Notes: generated from the sequence alone by a model not told the origin. A stretch of 64,000 bases of DNA from Prototheca cutis (GCA_002897115.2 BCIH01000008.1:1016980-1080979); one strand, 5' to 3'. Counted from the first letter of the stretch, positions 46,296 through 58,027 are shown. Translations and numbers: made by a program.

Positions 46296-49200
46296 TCAGT
46301 GGCTGTCTTCGTCAGCTTCGCCGTCTTGCCACCCCTCATTCCTGTCCTGTTCGAGGATGTTGACCAGCCGTTGCTTGAGGTTCACCTTGGTCTCCCGTGG
46401 CTTTGACCAGCTTCCCGGCAGCAGCGCAGCCAATCCCCGGGGCGGCTCCTCAGGCTCTGCGCCGGAGTTTGGTACGGTTGATGAGTGAGGGTTGTTGCTG
46501 CTGCCTCGAGAGTTCAAGAAATCCAACCATACTCATGTCGGAATTGCATCGCATGCTCTCTGTATCTCAAAACGAATCTTGGCGACACCCTGGTCGTTTG
46601 CAGATGACGACTCCCAGGCCATGTTCTGATCTCTTCCCCCAAGAACATGCGCACACCTTCCCAGGGCTGCAGCTCGTCAACCTCCCAGACTACCACTTTC
46701 CGCGGGGGTCCGGCCAGAGCCCGCTGTTTCTGGCGCCAGCGCGCGGCCTGCAGAGGAATTGGTGGACCACTGAGAGCGACTGCATGCAAGCAACGAGGCC
46801 TCCCATCCCAATGTCATCACCCATGCACGCCGTACCGCGGGCGGGAGGTCCAACGAGGCAGCGACTAGCGCGTCCGATAAATCGTCGCCAACGGTCATTC
46901 TCTTTTTCTTCTGCTGACTGGGCAGAATGTCGGCATGGTGATGGGGGGGAGGGCCTGTGGCGTTTGACTCAGGCAAGCTCCGTTGTTCCTCTGTGGGTCT
47001 GAACCCCTCAGTTGCACGGCTCCCAGCGTGGTCCACTGCTGGTGAGGAACTGACCAATGCCCGCTGCACAACCGGGCGGTGCACTGGAACCCTTGCTGTG
47101 GTTGATGATGGCGAATTTTGAGCCCCAATGGCAGGGTTGGTCAGCGCTGGTGGGTTGACTGTGGTCGGGGCTGCCGACACCGGTGGCGGTACAGGTCTCG
47201 TCGGGGGAGCAGCAGTCGTTCTGCTCTTGAGTGGCATGGTTGTGGATCGACTGCTTTCACCAGACTCCTGGGTGGGAGGAGGAAAACTCCCCGCCGCCTC
47301 ACCCCGGCGAAGCGTGTTGGCCGCCACGCCAGAGACACCGGAGACGGGCTCGGCCTGCCTGGCCGGCATGCCCACTGGTGGCGCGGCAGAAGAAGGTGCC
47401 CGCCGTTGGCCACCCCTGCCATTACCGCTCCCACTGTCACTGCGGCTGCCAACTGTTCGATGCTGGCTGGCAGACGTACCGCCTGCGAGTGCCGACAGCT
47501 TGCTCCAGGTGGACGAGTCCAGTCTGCCTGTTTGGGGACGGGGACTTGCCGAGGATCGAGCGTCCGGCACGTCCGCTGGCCGACCAGTCGCACAACGACT
47601 GGCACTGCTCTCGTGGCCTAGCAACGGACCAGACACGATCCCTGTCAAAGGTGTGCTCCCCGCCGCGCCGCTGCTCTCGGTTTCCTCCTGCGCCTCCTGG
47701 TGGATGGCCAGCAGCGTCGCTTCCACTCTGAGTGCTGCAGGGTTTGGGGGAAATTGATGGGGTGTTTGGTGCAAAGCATGAGTCGAAATGCATGGCAGAC
47801 CTCGACCGGCCCAAGCATTGATCGACATCGCCTTTATCCACTGTTCACACCCCTTCTTCCCAAGTCCCAGGAACGTAATCAGATCCACAAAAGCCCCTCC
47901 ACAAAATGCACCTTGCTGTGATGAGCCGTTGTCGGGCAGCCGGTCGATGCAGAGCACGACGTCCTGACACTGGGGTCCAACAATCTGCGCCAATGCCCCA
48001 GCTGCAGCCTGCAGCGCCGTCCGCTCCGCTGCCTGTCGGTTTGTGGGTTTTGTGCGTGGGGGTTGTTATTTGAAGTGCTTAAAGCATCGCCATGTGTGGA
48101 GGCGCATGCAGTCCGCATGGCGGTCAGCGCATCAACTCCCGGCGCTGCACAACACCCTCCCAAACCAAAAAGAAAGCGGGGCCCCAACTGCGCAACATAC
48201 ATGGAGAGCCTGCACCGTCTTGGCATCGGTGCACGTGCCGCCAAGCATTGCTGCAGCAGAAGGCAGAGACACGCAGCAGAGCACGCCTGCCGTCGTCGGG
48301 AGGATGCCCTCTAGAAAGGGAGAATCGGCCGCCGCGCGCACCGCGTCCGATGCCAGGTGCATCAGCGCCTGAAAGATTTGGTTTCGTTCATTCGGTGGGT
48401 TCATCAACTCAAGAGGGAATGGGCGGTTCGCTGAAGGCGACCTTGTTGCAAACAACGATGGCGCCCTTACAACTTCCCCACACACATGCGAACGAGTTGT
48501 CATCGCAGTCCGTTCCCAAAGAGCGCGCATGCTGGCTCGCCAAGACCCGAAACCGTGCGTCGACCAATGGCCTTCACACCACGCACCCACCTTGGCAAGC
48601 GACAGGCGCGCAGCTTCGGGCAGGGGCATGACCGCTTGACCCCGGCCTGCAAGCGCGGTGCCGGGGCGCGTGAGCAGCTGCTGCAGCGGTGGCGAGATGA
48701 GGCGCTTGAAGTGCCGCAGTTCCCGCCCGTGCCACATCAGCGCCCCACGCTGCGACTTGAGCACCTCCTTAGCCTGTGGGTCGTTGGGGGGTGATCGGCT
48801 GAGAGTGTTTGGGTTGTTGATGGGGTTTAACGGCCCCATGACTGCCCCTCTTCCCTGGGCCCTCGCTCTCATGACGTCACGGCAAACTGCTCACCTGGAC
48901 TGCACAGAGGACGGCACGAACGGCGTGACTAAGGGCAGCGTCGGCGATGGTCATGGCCTGGCCCGCGGTCATGGGCTCGGCACCCCACCCCTGCATCAGC
49001 ACCTGCTGCTCCACGGCGGTGACAAGGTGTGCGGGGGAGCGGGCATCTTGCACGGCGCCCCGCGCCGCGACCAGTCGCGTGCTGCCCTCAAACTCAAACG
49101 GCAGTGCGAATGCTGCGACGGTAAAATGACCGGCCGCACGCAACGAATTGAGCAACTGCTGCGCCGCCGCGGTGCCGGGCCCGCCGGCCGCTGCGATGAC

Positions 49201-49785
49201 CACTGCCACACCGCCGTCCCCCGAACCGATGTTGCCGCGCCCTGCTGCATCCGATGCGGGACGACCCACGACTTCTCTCAACGTGTCTGCGGAAAGCTCA
49301 CTGCCGCTGTCACGGGGCAGGGAGCGGTATGCAGCACGGCCGCCGGCCACAGCACCACCCGACCCCTCCGCTTCAAAGCTCCACAGTTCGGCAGACAGAG
49401 GCAGCGCCGCTTGCAGCTCCAGCGCACGCACCACAGCAGCGCCCCGTTGGCCGACCCCGATGATTTTGACATCGACTGTGGGAGGTATGGCTGCCTCTGC
49501 CAAAGAGGCGTGCTGCACTGCCAAAGCAGGGCTTGCTCCTCGTGGCCGCGCTGATGCAGCGGAATGCCCCCCAAATGCTTGGGGCAGTATGACACGGTTG
49601 TGTCGCTGCAGCCTTCCTGTCTGGAACACCCTCATTGCTGCCCAGAAGACACTCCCGGGCTGATAGGGATGCACCCCATGGGAACCGGTGCATCGCGCGC
49701 CAACCGCTGCTGTGACGACAGTGGCCCGGGCTGCTGGCGGACACCGCCCAAACGCCGTGACGTTTGATCCCGGTGTTTGTGCCAT
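46296..49785 (-). CDS. ARC3: ARC3-like FtsZ-domain protein, probable plastid-division regulator
   Basis: Exons: complement(join(46296..46456,46657..46747,46836..47734,47807..48008,48201..48773,48895..49785)). The 48201..48773 block may contain a further intron after LSLAK (48590), as its middle looks non-coding. About 880-940 aa. After a Ser/Ala/Arg-rich leader, VDVKIIGVGQRGAAVV opens an FtsZ/tubulin fold. VVIAAAGGPGTAAA replaces the GGGTGTG GTPase signature, followed by FTVAAFALPFEFEGSTRL and AEPMTAGQAMTIADAAL. This degenerate GTPase block with an intact fold is the pattern of ARC3 rather than FtsZ1/2. AVRAAADSPFLEG also resembles ARC3. A Ser/Pro-rich linker and an acidic C-terminal block (NLKQRLVNILEQDRNE) follow. 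No MORN repeats were seen. Confidence 0.6.
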
Positions 49786-49894
49786 CACCTCTTAGTTCCT
49801 GCACCGTGTAGGCCCAGGTGCCACGTCGCTGGGACTAGGGCTGGGACAATTCCGCTCGTGGCCTGGTGCCGCCAACCAGCAAAACACTGGAAGT

Positions 49895-50977
49895 CTAGTG
49901 CTTGAGGTCCCTCAGGAACGTGGCAGGGTTGGGCACGTCACCATTGAACTGCGCCTGTGAAAAGTCAAAGCCTGGATTCTGCAATTTTTTATTTTATTTT
50001 TTTTTTTTTTGGGGGGGGGGGGGGGGGTCGAAAGGGCCTCGCCTGGTGAGTCTGACCTTCTATGGGGGCAAAGCTCCAGCCCCACCCGGCCCCAGTCACT
50101 CCGCAAGAAGACATTTTACCCCGCGCCAACATGCACCATCCATCTCACCTCCGACTGGAACCTCTCCAGCATCAGCCTCCTCTGGTCCTCGACTGCCTCG
50201 GCACCAGCGACCACGTGGCCTGCAATGGCGGCAGTCCACGGCTCGCCCGGGACCAGTTTGGCCAGCTGGAACTCCAAGACACCGTCCTCTGCAGTTTGTG
50301 TGTGTGTGTGTGTGTGTGCGCGCGCGCGTGTGTGTGCGCGTGTGTGCGCGCGCGCGCGCGCGCGTGTGTGTGTATGTTTACGGGGGCAAGATAAGGCACA
50401 TGATGCTGAAGAGTCATGACTGGGATCCATATTCTCAAGGGCAGAGACCCAACGGCGGAAAAAAGGGGAACTCCCCATCAAACACACTCTCACCTACGGT
50501 CCAAAGCGAGTCGGAGACCTTGATCTGCCCAGCCAACTCTTTCTGCAAAGAGGTGTAAATAAGAGGCGCATGGCCATGGATTCCGCCATGAAGAGCATGG
50601 ACTGCTCCAAACATTTGTACTTGATCACCTACCCAGCAGCCACTCACGTCCAGGTATGGCGGGTTGCCCTGCAACCCCACTGAAATCCTAGTTGGAGCAA
50701 TGGAAACTGCCAAGTGCTTGGCACGAGTGCCGGGAGGCAGATCAATGCAGATGTTGACGTCGCTGCATGTGGGCAGGAGGGGAACGTTTTGGTGGTGCTG
50801 GTGGGACAGCCTTGATTCCAGCCCCTGCGACTGGGTCTGGAGGCACCCTTCCCGATACAAGCAAACTCCAGTGTCCTGCAAAGCCAAATGCCGGCACCTC
50901 AATGTCTGATTCCACTCGTATATTTTCTGGCCGTTGTGTAGGTAGGCGTGCTTCTCCGTGGGTGCGATCCTGTCCAT
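49895..50977 (-). CDS. NUDCD2: NUDCD2-type NudC-domain protein, 5 exons
   Basis: CDS: complement(join(49895..49978,50149..50288,50494..50542,50648..50762,50898..50977)), 155 aa, practically the length of animal NUDCD2. A single CS/p23-like domain, Hsp90 co-chaperone type: KIYEWNQTL, VNICIDLPPGTRAKHLAVSI, SDSLWTVGEDGVLEFQL. Then comes the family's C-terminal helix RRLMLERFQSE and PGFDFSQAQFNGDVP. All four introns keep frame. The intron before exon 4 holds a long alternating purine-pyrimidine tract. The start at 50977 gives a short leader as in the family. Confidence 0.9.
50296..50374. repeat. Alternating GT/GC tract
   Basis: About 78 bp of strictly alternating purine/pyrimidine (GT and GC steps), ending within ten bases of the NUDCD2 exon-4 acceptor. 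Confidence 0.95.
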
Positions 50978-51185
50978 GCCCTTCGCGACCCGGCAGACTG
51001 GGAGAGGGGAACAAGGCTCGCGGAGCCTCTGTTCACCAGGCCCCCGCTTCGTCCACGCGATCTGGCGAAAAGCCGTAACGGATATTGTATTATATTATGT
51101 ATTCTGTTCCGTCGTCATTATCGAGCGAGGCCACGTCTCTTTGATCTGCTGTCCGAGGCCCCGAGCGAATGAACCTTTTTGAATG

Positions 51186-52687
51186 GCGCGCGCCAATTTT
51201 TTGACCATTCATCATGCAGGTCAAACACAAGACAACATGCAAGCAATGAACACATTTACGGCGCCCTGGAGCAACCCCTTTCTCTGCAACAAACGTGCGT
51301 GCAGGGTGGGGTTTTCCGATGCCTGTTCAAGCATGGAGGGAGGAAGCGAAAGCCTCCTTTGAGACCAGCAGAAATCAGTAGCTGGACAAGGAGGAAGGGG
51401 GAGGGGTGTTCAGGCTGAACTCAGGCACGGGGCCAGGGAAGGAGCAGCTTGTGAAAAGGCTCCGGCCGGGCGCCGTTGAAGATCAGGCCCATCGCCACAT
51501 AGCACATGTTCTGCGCAGCATTCTTGTCGCGGTTGTGCACGACGCCGCAGGCCTCGTTCTGACACTGCCGGACAAAGTGCTTCTGCACGGCGGTGGGGCA
51601 GTCGCCCAGGCGCAAGGGTTTATTGCACGCCNAGCAAACCTGCGGTGTGGCGCNCTTGGCGTAGGCGTGGCCCACAGCCCGTGGAAACTGTGTGTGCTTG
51701 CTGCGCACGCATGTGCATGTGTGTGCTCACCCTGCACCCGCGCAAGCCCTGCCATCTCATCCGGGAGGCGGCACAGCAGCGACTGCAACGTCACGTGGGG
51801 GCACTGGCCGACGGTGCTTTCCTTGTCGCCCTGCGCACATGCATGCCACGGTCATCTGGCTAACAGCATTCATCGCCGATGGCTTGCCCTGTACCCACGC
51901 GGGTGGCCTGTCATACTGTGGCAAGCATGCATGCAGTTCTGCCGACTTTCAAGGACAATGGCATCTGGACTCTACCCGATAGTCTGCTCTGCGTTTGCGG
52001 CTCACCAGAAGCAGCAGTGTCGCTATTTCAGGCGATCCCACAGCAATATAAGCACCAGGTCGTCGAGGATGCACGAGCCTTGGCTGGATGTCAACCCCAA
52101 TGAGAACGCCAGGGCAACAGTCTGAGTGGAAACCTCAGTGGTGCCACTTGGTCCACGCTCCTGGCAGTGAAAGTTCACCTCCCAGGCTGAACTGCCTGTA
52201 CAACTCCCTGACCAAATGTGCCCTGCCTTGGATTGTCAATGCACCAGTGTGATAATCATGCAGAAGGAGTACCACGAGGAATGTCCCAGATAGTCGGGGT
52301 TGTACAGAAGGCTCCAAACAAGGCAGAGCCCGGCTCCTACAAATCACCTTTCAACAGTCATGCTCAAGGGTATGTAAGGGGTGCTCTTGAAACCACTTCA
52401 GTTGCGAATACCAGGTGCTCTTTCCAATTCTTGTTCCTCCAAAATGTTCAATATACATACTTCTTAAAGGAACGGGCGTTGCAAGGCACATCTACGCTGT
52501 TCAAAGTGCCCGATCCGTGGTACGGCGCTCCGTGGGTGCTTTGGACGAGGACTGACTGCGTGCAGGCACGGCCACCTCCTTCCCAGAGGTGCCCGCCCAT
52601 CGCGTCAGTGCTTTGGGATAAAAATTGTCGTGTAGCAGGCGAGGTTGGTGGGCGTGGAAGAGCCCCTGAACTGATTTGTCAAGAATG
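51186..52687 (-). mobile_element. 1.5-kb interspersed repeat, copy B, with Fanzor/TnpB-like nuclease end
   Basis: Second copy of the repeat at 8415-9922, same orientation and similar length, differing by scattered substitutions and small indels. The minus strand at 51421-51650 has an intact frame: CNKPLRLGDCPTAVQKHF, then QCQNEACGVVHNRDKNAAQN, then CYVAMGLIFNG and a stop. Copy A has a stop codon after NAA. Two ambiguous bases (51632, 51654) fall in the zinc-ribbon codons. Inserted between NUDCD2 and the GPDH gene. The rest of the element is non-coding or decayed. Confidence 0.72.
51421..51708 (-). pseudogene. Fanzor/TnpB-like nuclease C-terminal fragment (copy B)
   Basis: Open for 95 codons. 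It shows CxxC, then C and C spaced as in the TnpB/Fanzor zinc ribbon, then HNRDKNAAQNM, the RuvC-III motif. The N-terminal region, including the RuvC-I Asp and a clear RuvC-II Glu, is not found, so it is a 5'-truncated or heavily decayed copy, though the end reads intact. Confidence 0.6.
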
Positions 52688-53032
52688 AGCCACCCCCTTT
52701 TTGAATCCATTCTCGGTTCCACCTTTCGGGGGTCACCGCCTTGCGCTAGCTGCCTGGCTGCACTACGCCCGACGCAACGCCAAAAAAAAAACACCCAAAA
52801 CCTCCAGTCATTTGTGCCTTTTCCTGTCAAGTACCAGTGCTTTTCACCGCAGTGTGTTTTGTGGAACTGTGCGTGACACATTTAGGGCCTTGCTTTGAGG
52901 AGCCAGCGGGGCGCCGAGGAAGGCAAACCTACCTGCGCTAGGGTGCCAGTCTCAGCCACCTGCATTGCGGGACACATGGCCCCCGCGCGCCCGATCTGAT
53001 ATTGTGGAAGTTTTGGAGCGGCATCGCTCGGC
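52688..53032. other. Intergenic, repeat copy B to GPDH
   Basis: 345 bp. May include the GPDH promoter or an upstream exon. Nothing recognised. Confidence 0.35.
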
Positions 53033-55635
53033 ATGGGAGGCACGGTGCTGGCCTCCCAGGCTGGCCCTCGGGTTTCCAGCGCCGGTCCGAGCGCTGGCGT
53101 CAGGCCCGCAGCCCTGGCGCTGTCTGGTCTGCGCCAGCTGCGCACATCGCGGGGCATGTTTGTGCCATTTCATGACAATGCACAGCCCCGTTGGCACCGA
53201 GGGCGACTGAGATCGGCTGGACAAGCGGAGCAACATGGCCCAGATGTGCCCTGCCTGCAGCCAGTACAAATCTCCAAGACTCCCGTGAGGGAGGGGCAGG
53301 GTCCCAGCTGGGCTACGGCATCAGGTGATGTGGCGACGACTGGAGACCGTGCAGTCATTGGAGCCGAGCCGAGCCAGGGCAACGTGACGGTGATGGCGGG
53401 AGCACAGGCTGGCATGCGGTCGCCTCCTAAATGTGGATCGCCGCCAGAGACGGCCCATTCTGACGCTGCCACGTCAATGTCGTCACCAACGCCCACGCCC
53501 TCCCCCAGCGAGGACCCACCCCAGCCGCCTTCACCAGGCGGCAGGCAGCGGCGGCGAGGGACCTTGCACATGACACCCGAGCAGGTGGCTGCCATCTCTG
53601 AAAGCTTGGAGATTCTGCGTGCTGACGTGGACACATTGCGTTCACTAGTACAACCCGATTTGCCCAGCGAGCGGGAAGGGCTCCTGGACGCCATGACCCA
53701 GCCGCCTGAGGTGGGCCTGGGTCGCGCCATGTCCATGGACCGCCTGACCAAGGACACTGATCGAGGGCCGGGGACTTCACCGCGATCTTCTCCTGGTGGC
53801 AAGGCTGCCACCGGTGCAAGGGCTAGCAGTGCTGGGGGTCATTATGGGGCCAAGGGCAAGGCCTCTGTCCTCTCCGCTGGCACCGGCACTGAGACGACGG
53901 TGACTGGCTACGCAGCGGGTGTCCCGCCTGCAGAGCTGGCTGGGGCGGGGCTTGCAGCCGGGGCCCATGCTGCTGGCGGCACGGCGGCAGCGCCTGCTGC
54001 AGCAGCCCACGTGGGTGGTGCCGCGGCCGAGCCGCCCCATGCCCCCACACACCGGGGCACGAAATCCTTTGTGGGCACCGAGTGGAAGAACATCATGCGC
54101 TGGTCCCGCCTCCTCAGGTTTGTGGCTTTGGCAATTGGCTGTTGGGCGGCCCAGCCGCTTGGGCTGCTGTCATTCTTGAGAAGAGGCTCGGGTTTTCCGA
54201 AGACCATTATCATCACCGTCACCACAACACTATGAACACGGTGCAAAAAAAGAATGAAATGAACAAGCAACCATCACAGGTTCCGCTCACCCCCGCCCAA
54301 TCCCCCCCCCAAAAAAACCGACAGGCTGCGGCGGACGCGGCGCCGGGGCGCGGCCATGCGGCTGCGCAAGGTCGTTGTCTTTGGAGGCGGCTCGTTCGGC
54401 ACGGCCATGGCCACGTGCCTGGCGAGGCGGCACCCCGGGCTGGAGGTCGTGATGCTGCTGCGAGACCCTTATGTCGCACAGGAGCTGAACGAGCGCCACG
54501 TCAACACCAAGTACTTGCCCGCGTGGCAGCTGCCCCGCAACGTGCGTGCGACAACCGCGGCGCGGGAGGCCATCGAGGGCGCGCAGTACGCTGTGCACGC
54601 TGTGCCCGTCCAGCAGACGCGCAGCTTCCTCCAGTCCATCAAGGCAGGCTGTTTTTGGCTTGGGGGGAGGGAGTGGGTGTTTGGCTTGGTTTGATTTGGT
54701 TGCTGCTTGGACGAGCAATTGGGGAATCCTGTCGCATAACTATGAATATGCTCCCACCACCGCCAACAATATTGCAGCCGCTGCTGCCGCCAACGTTACC
54801 TTTAATCTCCGTGAGCAAGGGTTTGGAGGTGGTGTCTGGTCAGGTGCTGTCCGAGGTCATCCCATCCATCCTGGGCCGCAAGCACCCCACTGTGTATCTC
54901 TCCGGCCCGTCCTTTGCCGCGGAGCTCATGGACTCCAAGCCCGCCGGCATCGTCGCTGCCTCCAAGGTGTGGAATGTGTGGGGGGTGTAGGGGTGGGGGT
55001 GGGGATTGGGGGTGGGGGATTGGGGGTGGGGGGGTAGGGGACCCTAGGCAAGCAAAACAAGCAAGCAATAGACCCCATGATCACACACCTAACGTAAACA
55101 TCTACAGGACAAGGCATTGGCGGCGGCGGTACAGGGGGTGCTGGCAAGCCCGACGCTGCGAGTAAACACATCATCGGACGTGGTAGGCGTGGAAGTCTGC
55201 GGCGCTCTGAAAAATGTGCTGGCCATCGCAGCTGGGATCGTGGAGGGTCTGGCGCTGGGGCACAACGCGATGGCGGCCCTGGTGGCGCAGGGGTGCGCGG
55301 AGATCCGGTGGCTGGCGGAACGCATGGGCGCGCGCGGCGCGACGGTCGCGGGACCTGCGGGCCTGGGGGATATCATGCTTACCTGCTACGGCTCCCTGTC
55401 TCGTAATCGCACGCTGGGCGTGAGGCTGGGCCACGGCGAGACCCTGGAAGATATCCTGGGATCTTCCAGCCAGGTGGCCGAGGGCGTGGCCACCGCTGCG
55501 GCTGTCGTCGCGCTGGCTCGCAAGTACCGCGTCCAGCTGCCTGTCCTCACAGCTGTCGCCCACATCCTCGACGGACACATCTCTGCCCGCGAGGCCGTCT
55601 ATGAACTCATGAACCTTCCCCAGGTCGACGAATAG
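53033..55635 (+). CDS. GPDH: NAD-dependent glycerol-3-phosphate dehydrogenase with long N-terminal extension, 4 exons
   Basis: CDS: join(53033..54117,54325..54643,54778..54966,55108..55635), 706 aa. Reduces dihydroxyacetone phosphate to glycerol-3-phosphate for lipid synthesis. The catalytic half (from about residue 375) starts RLRKVVVFGGGSFGTAMATC, the Rossmann motif. HVNTKYLPAWQLP, YLSGPSFAAEL, the catalytic lysine in GVEVCGALKNVLAIAAGIVE, and GLGDIMLTCYGSLSRNRTLG follow; it is bacterial/plastid (GpsA/GLY1) in type. The intron after 54643 has a GC donor (AAG|GCAGGC). The first exon encodes about 360 residues: a possible transit peptide, then Ser/Pro/Gly-rich sequence with one helix (MTPEQVAAISESLEILRADV). 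No HAD-phosphatase domain, known in some algal GPDHs, is seen. The join to exon 1 rests only on splice phase, so exon 1 could belong to another gene. Confidence 0.75.
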
Positions 55636-56248
55636 CAGTTGGGTCTATGTTTTGTCGCTGGTGCTCTTCTCCTCCCGCAGGAACGCTGCCTGCTATTCCC
55701 CGTTAGCCCTCCCTCTCACCGTTCGTTGCTGTCCCCCCGCTTTGCATGCCCCTACCCTTGACACAGCGCCGAGGGCGCCGCCGCCACTACAACTCCCCAC
55801 CGCCGAGAACAGCTTTGCCTAGCCGGAAAGAAACCCTCGTCATGTTCCATTCACTCGCTCGTATGTATGTAGCCCCCTGTAGCTCATTGCCTCTAGAATC
55901 CCTGGCGCCGCGGCCCTGACATACGCGGCGCTGCCTTGCTTTCTTCTTTCACTTTAGTTTTGACAACGGATATCTGACGACTCGCCAGTTTGTGCTGTGA
56001 AGATGTCGAGCGGTAGTTTTTGGGGGGTTTTTGGGTGAGTGGGTGTGGAAAGGGGCGGGGAGAGTTCATGTGGAACATGCCAGAGAGCAAAGGNGGGGGA
56101 ATTCTTTGCGTGGGATGCAAGAACAGACGATTGGGAGGAGCATGCGGACATGGCGCCCTAGCATGGGGAATGACACCTGCCGTACCAGTTGTGCACCACA
56201 GCATTGAACGAAAAAGGCCAGTCGGTCAGTCAACATCAGGCAAGTCCG
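55636..56248. other. Convergent intergenic region, GPDH / release factor 1
   Basis: 613 bp between two stop codons, with one ambiguous base (56094) in a G run. No gene recognised. Confidence 0.5.
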
Positions 56249-58027
56249 TCATGAGGCCTTCATGCTTTCGGCGAGTTCCTGCAGCCGCTCCTGCTGCTCC
56301 AGCGCTTGAACGGCCCGGATGCTCTCCTCGATGTCCCCTTCCAGCACCCTGCCCAAGTCAAACTGCATCTTCGTCCGGTGGTCTGTGCGATGCACATGTG
56401 GAGTGGGAGAGAGATGATGATGATGATGAAAATCATGCGTGTGCAAATTGGGGGGGGGGGGATGTGTCATGGAGGATGAACAGGGCCAGTACACCTGCAT
56501 GCCAGGGTGCCCCAAACGAACCACCCGCCCACAGACACCGAACCGACCCACCAGACATGCGGTTGTCTTTGTAGTTATAGGTCTTGATCTTCTCCCCACG
56601 GCTGCCCGAGCCTACCTGCCGGTTGCGTGGGGCGGGGGAGGAGTTCTGGGTGATGAGCGTGGGCCAAGCAACGGGCCAAGCCGGCGGCTGAGAGGCTCCC
56701 CAGGTTTGTACCAACAAATGTACCCATGTCCCGCACTCCTCCCATCTGCCGAGGTCACAAGCCAGCAAAAGCCACCCCAAACCAACTTCAGGAAACCCCC
56801 GAAACAATCCAGCAACGCGCCTGGCTCCGGCGGCGCCCTGCGGTTTCGGCCTGGCGTCGCTCCAGCTCTCGCTGGAACAGCCGGGCCCGGAGGATCGCCA
56901 TGGCGCGCTCCCGGTTGCGCAGCTGCGTGCGGTCCTCCTGGCAGAAGATCCGGATGCCCGACGGCTTGTGCACCAGGTTCACCGCCGTCTCCACCTTGTT
57001 CACATTCTGCCCGCCCGCGCCCGACGCCCGCGCGGTCGTGATTTCTACGTCCTGTTCATGTCGTTCAATTTTTTCGTGGCGCGGAGCAGTCGCTGGCCTT
57101 GTACCACCACTGTCAATCCTTTCCCTCCCTTTCCTTCCTCCCTCTTGCCCCCCCTAACCCACACATCTCTCTGCCCCGCTACTGCCCCCAACCCGCAATG
57201 CCCAAACCCTACGACCCAAAATTCGAACTTTCCTTTGGATCGATGACGACGTCAACCTCGTCTGCCTCGGGCATGACGGCCACGGTGGCGGTGGAGGTGT
57301 GGACGCGGCCCGCGGCTTCCGTGGCGGGGACGCGCTGCACGCGGTGGACACCAGACTCGTGCTTGAGCCGGGAATACGCGCCTTTTCCATCGACGCGGAG
57401 CAGCGCTTCGCGCACCCCGCCGCCCTCGCCGTGGGACGCTGACTCCATCTGCGTGGACCAGCCCTGGGTCTCGGCATAGCGTGAGTACAGACGAACCAAG
57501 TCGGCGCACCACAGCGCGGCCTCCGCGCCGCCCGCGGCAGCGCGGACTTCCAGCACCACACCCCGGTCGTCCATCGGGTCGCTGGGCAGCAACAGCGCCG
57601 CCAGCGCCGCCCCCGCCGCGTCCAGCGCGGTCCGAAGCTCCGCCACTTCCTGCCGCGCGACCTCTCGCATGTCCTCGTCGCCTTCCGACTCCCTCAGGAC
57701 CTCCGCCGCGCCTGCCAGCTCGTGCTCGAGCGCGCGGTAGCGCCGGTAAGGAGCCACGCGGCCCTCCAGCTCCGCTAGCGACCGCGCCAGGCGCCGGCAC
57801 TGCGTCGCGTCCCCCGCCACGGCGGGGTCTGCCAGCCGGGACTCCAGTTCCACCTGCGTCAGCGCCAGCTCGGCCAGCCGGTCCAACACCCGCGGGTCCT
57901 GTGTGCATGTGGGGTTGGGGTGGTGGGTGGGTGGGTGGGGGCAGCCGCTGGGAAAGGGCATGGCATCTCGACCCAAGACTTGAACCAGGCATGGGATAGA
58001 GGTCAGAGCCGGATCCAAGCGCGCCAT
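56249..58027 (-). CDS. Organellar peptide chain release factor 1 (RF1), at least 4 exons
   Basis: Exons: complement(join(56249..56382,56552..56615,56821..57051,57233..58027)). The conserved protein starts at the [11 protein letters not shown] block (exon boundary possibly 57898), giving about 365 residues, the bacterial RF1 length. Seen: [36 protein letters not shown], then [16 protein letters not shown] with the GGQ motif that triggers peptide release. [20 protein letters not shown] and [20 protein letters not shown] follow. It acts in plastid or mitochondrial translation; which one is not decidable because the transit-peptide exon is uncertain. The intron at 56820 has a GC donor (CAG|GCGCGT). 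The intron at 57232 appears to begin GA (AAG|GAAAGT) if the conserved DPK-DVEI join is right. Confidence 0.85.

Noticed and set aside
8415..52687. Reading the two 1.5-kb repeats as ends of one large composite element
   Set aside because: They are in direct orientation but the 41 kb between them is ordinary single-copy genes; independent insertions are simpler.
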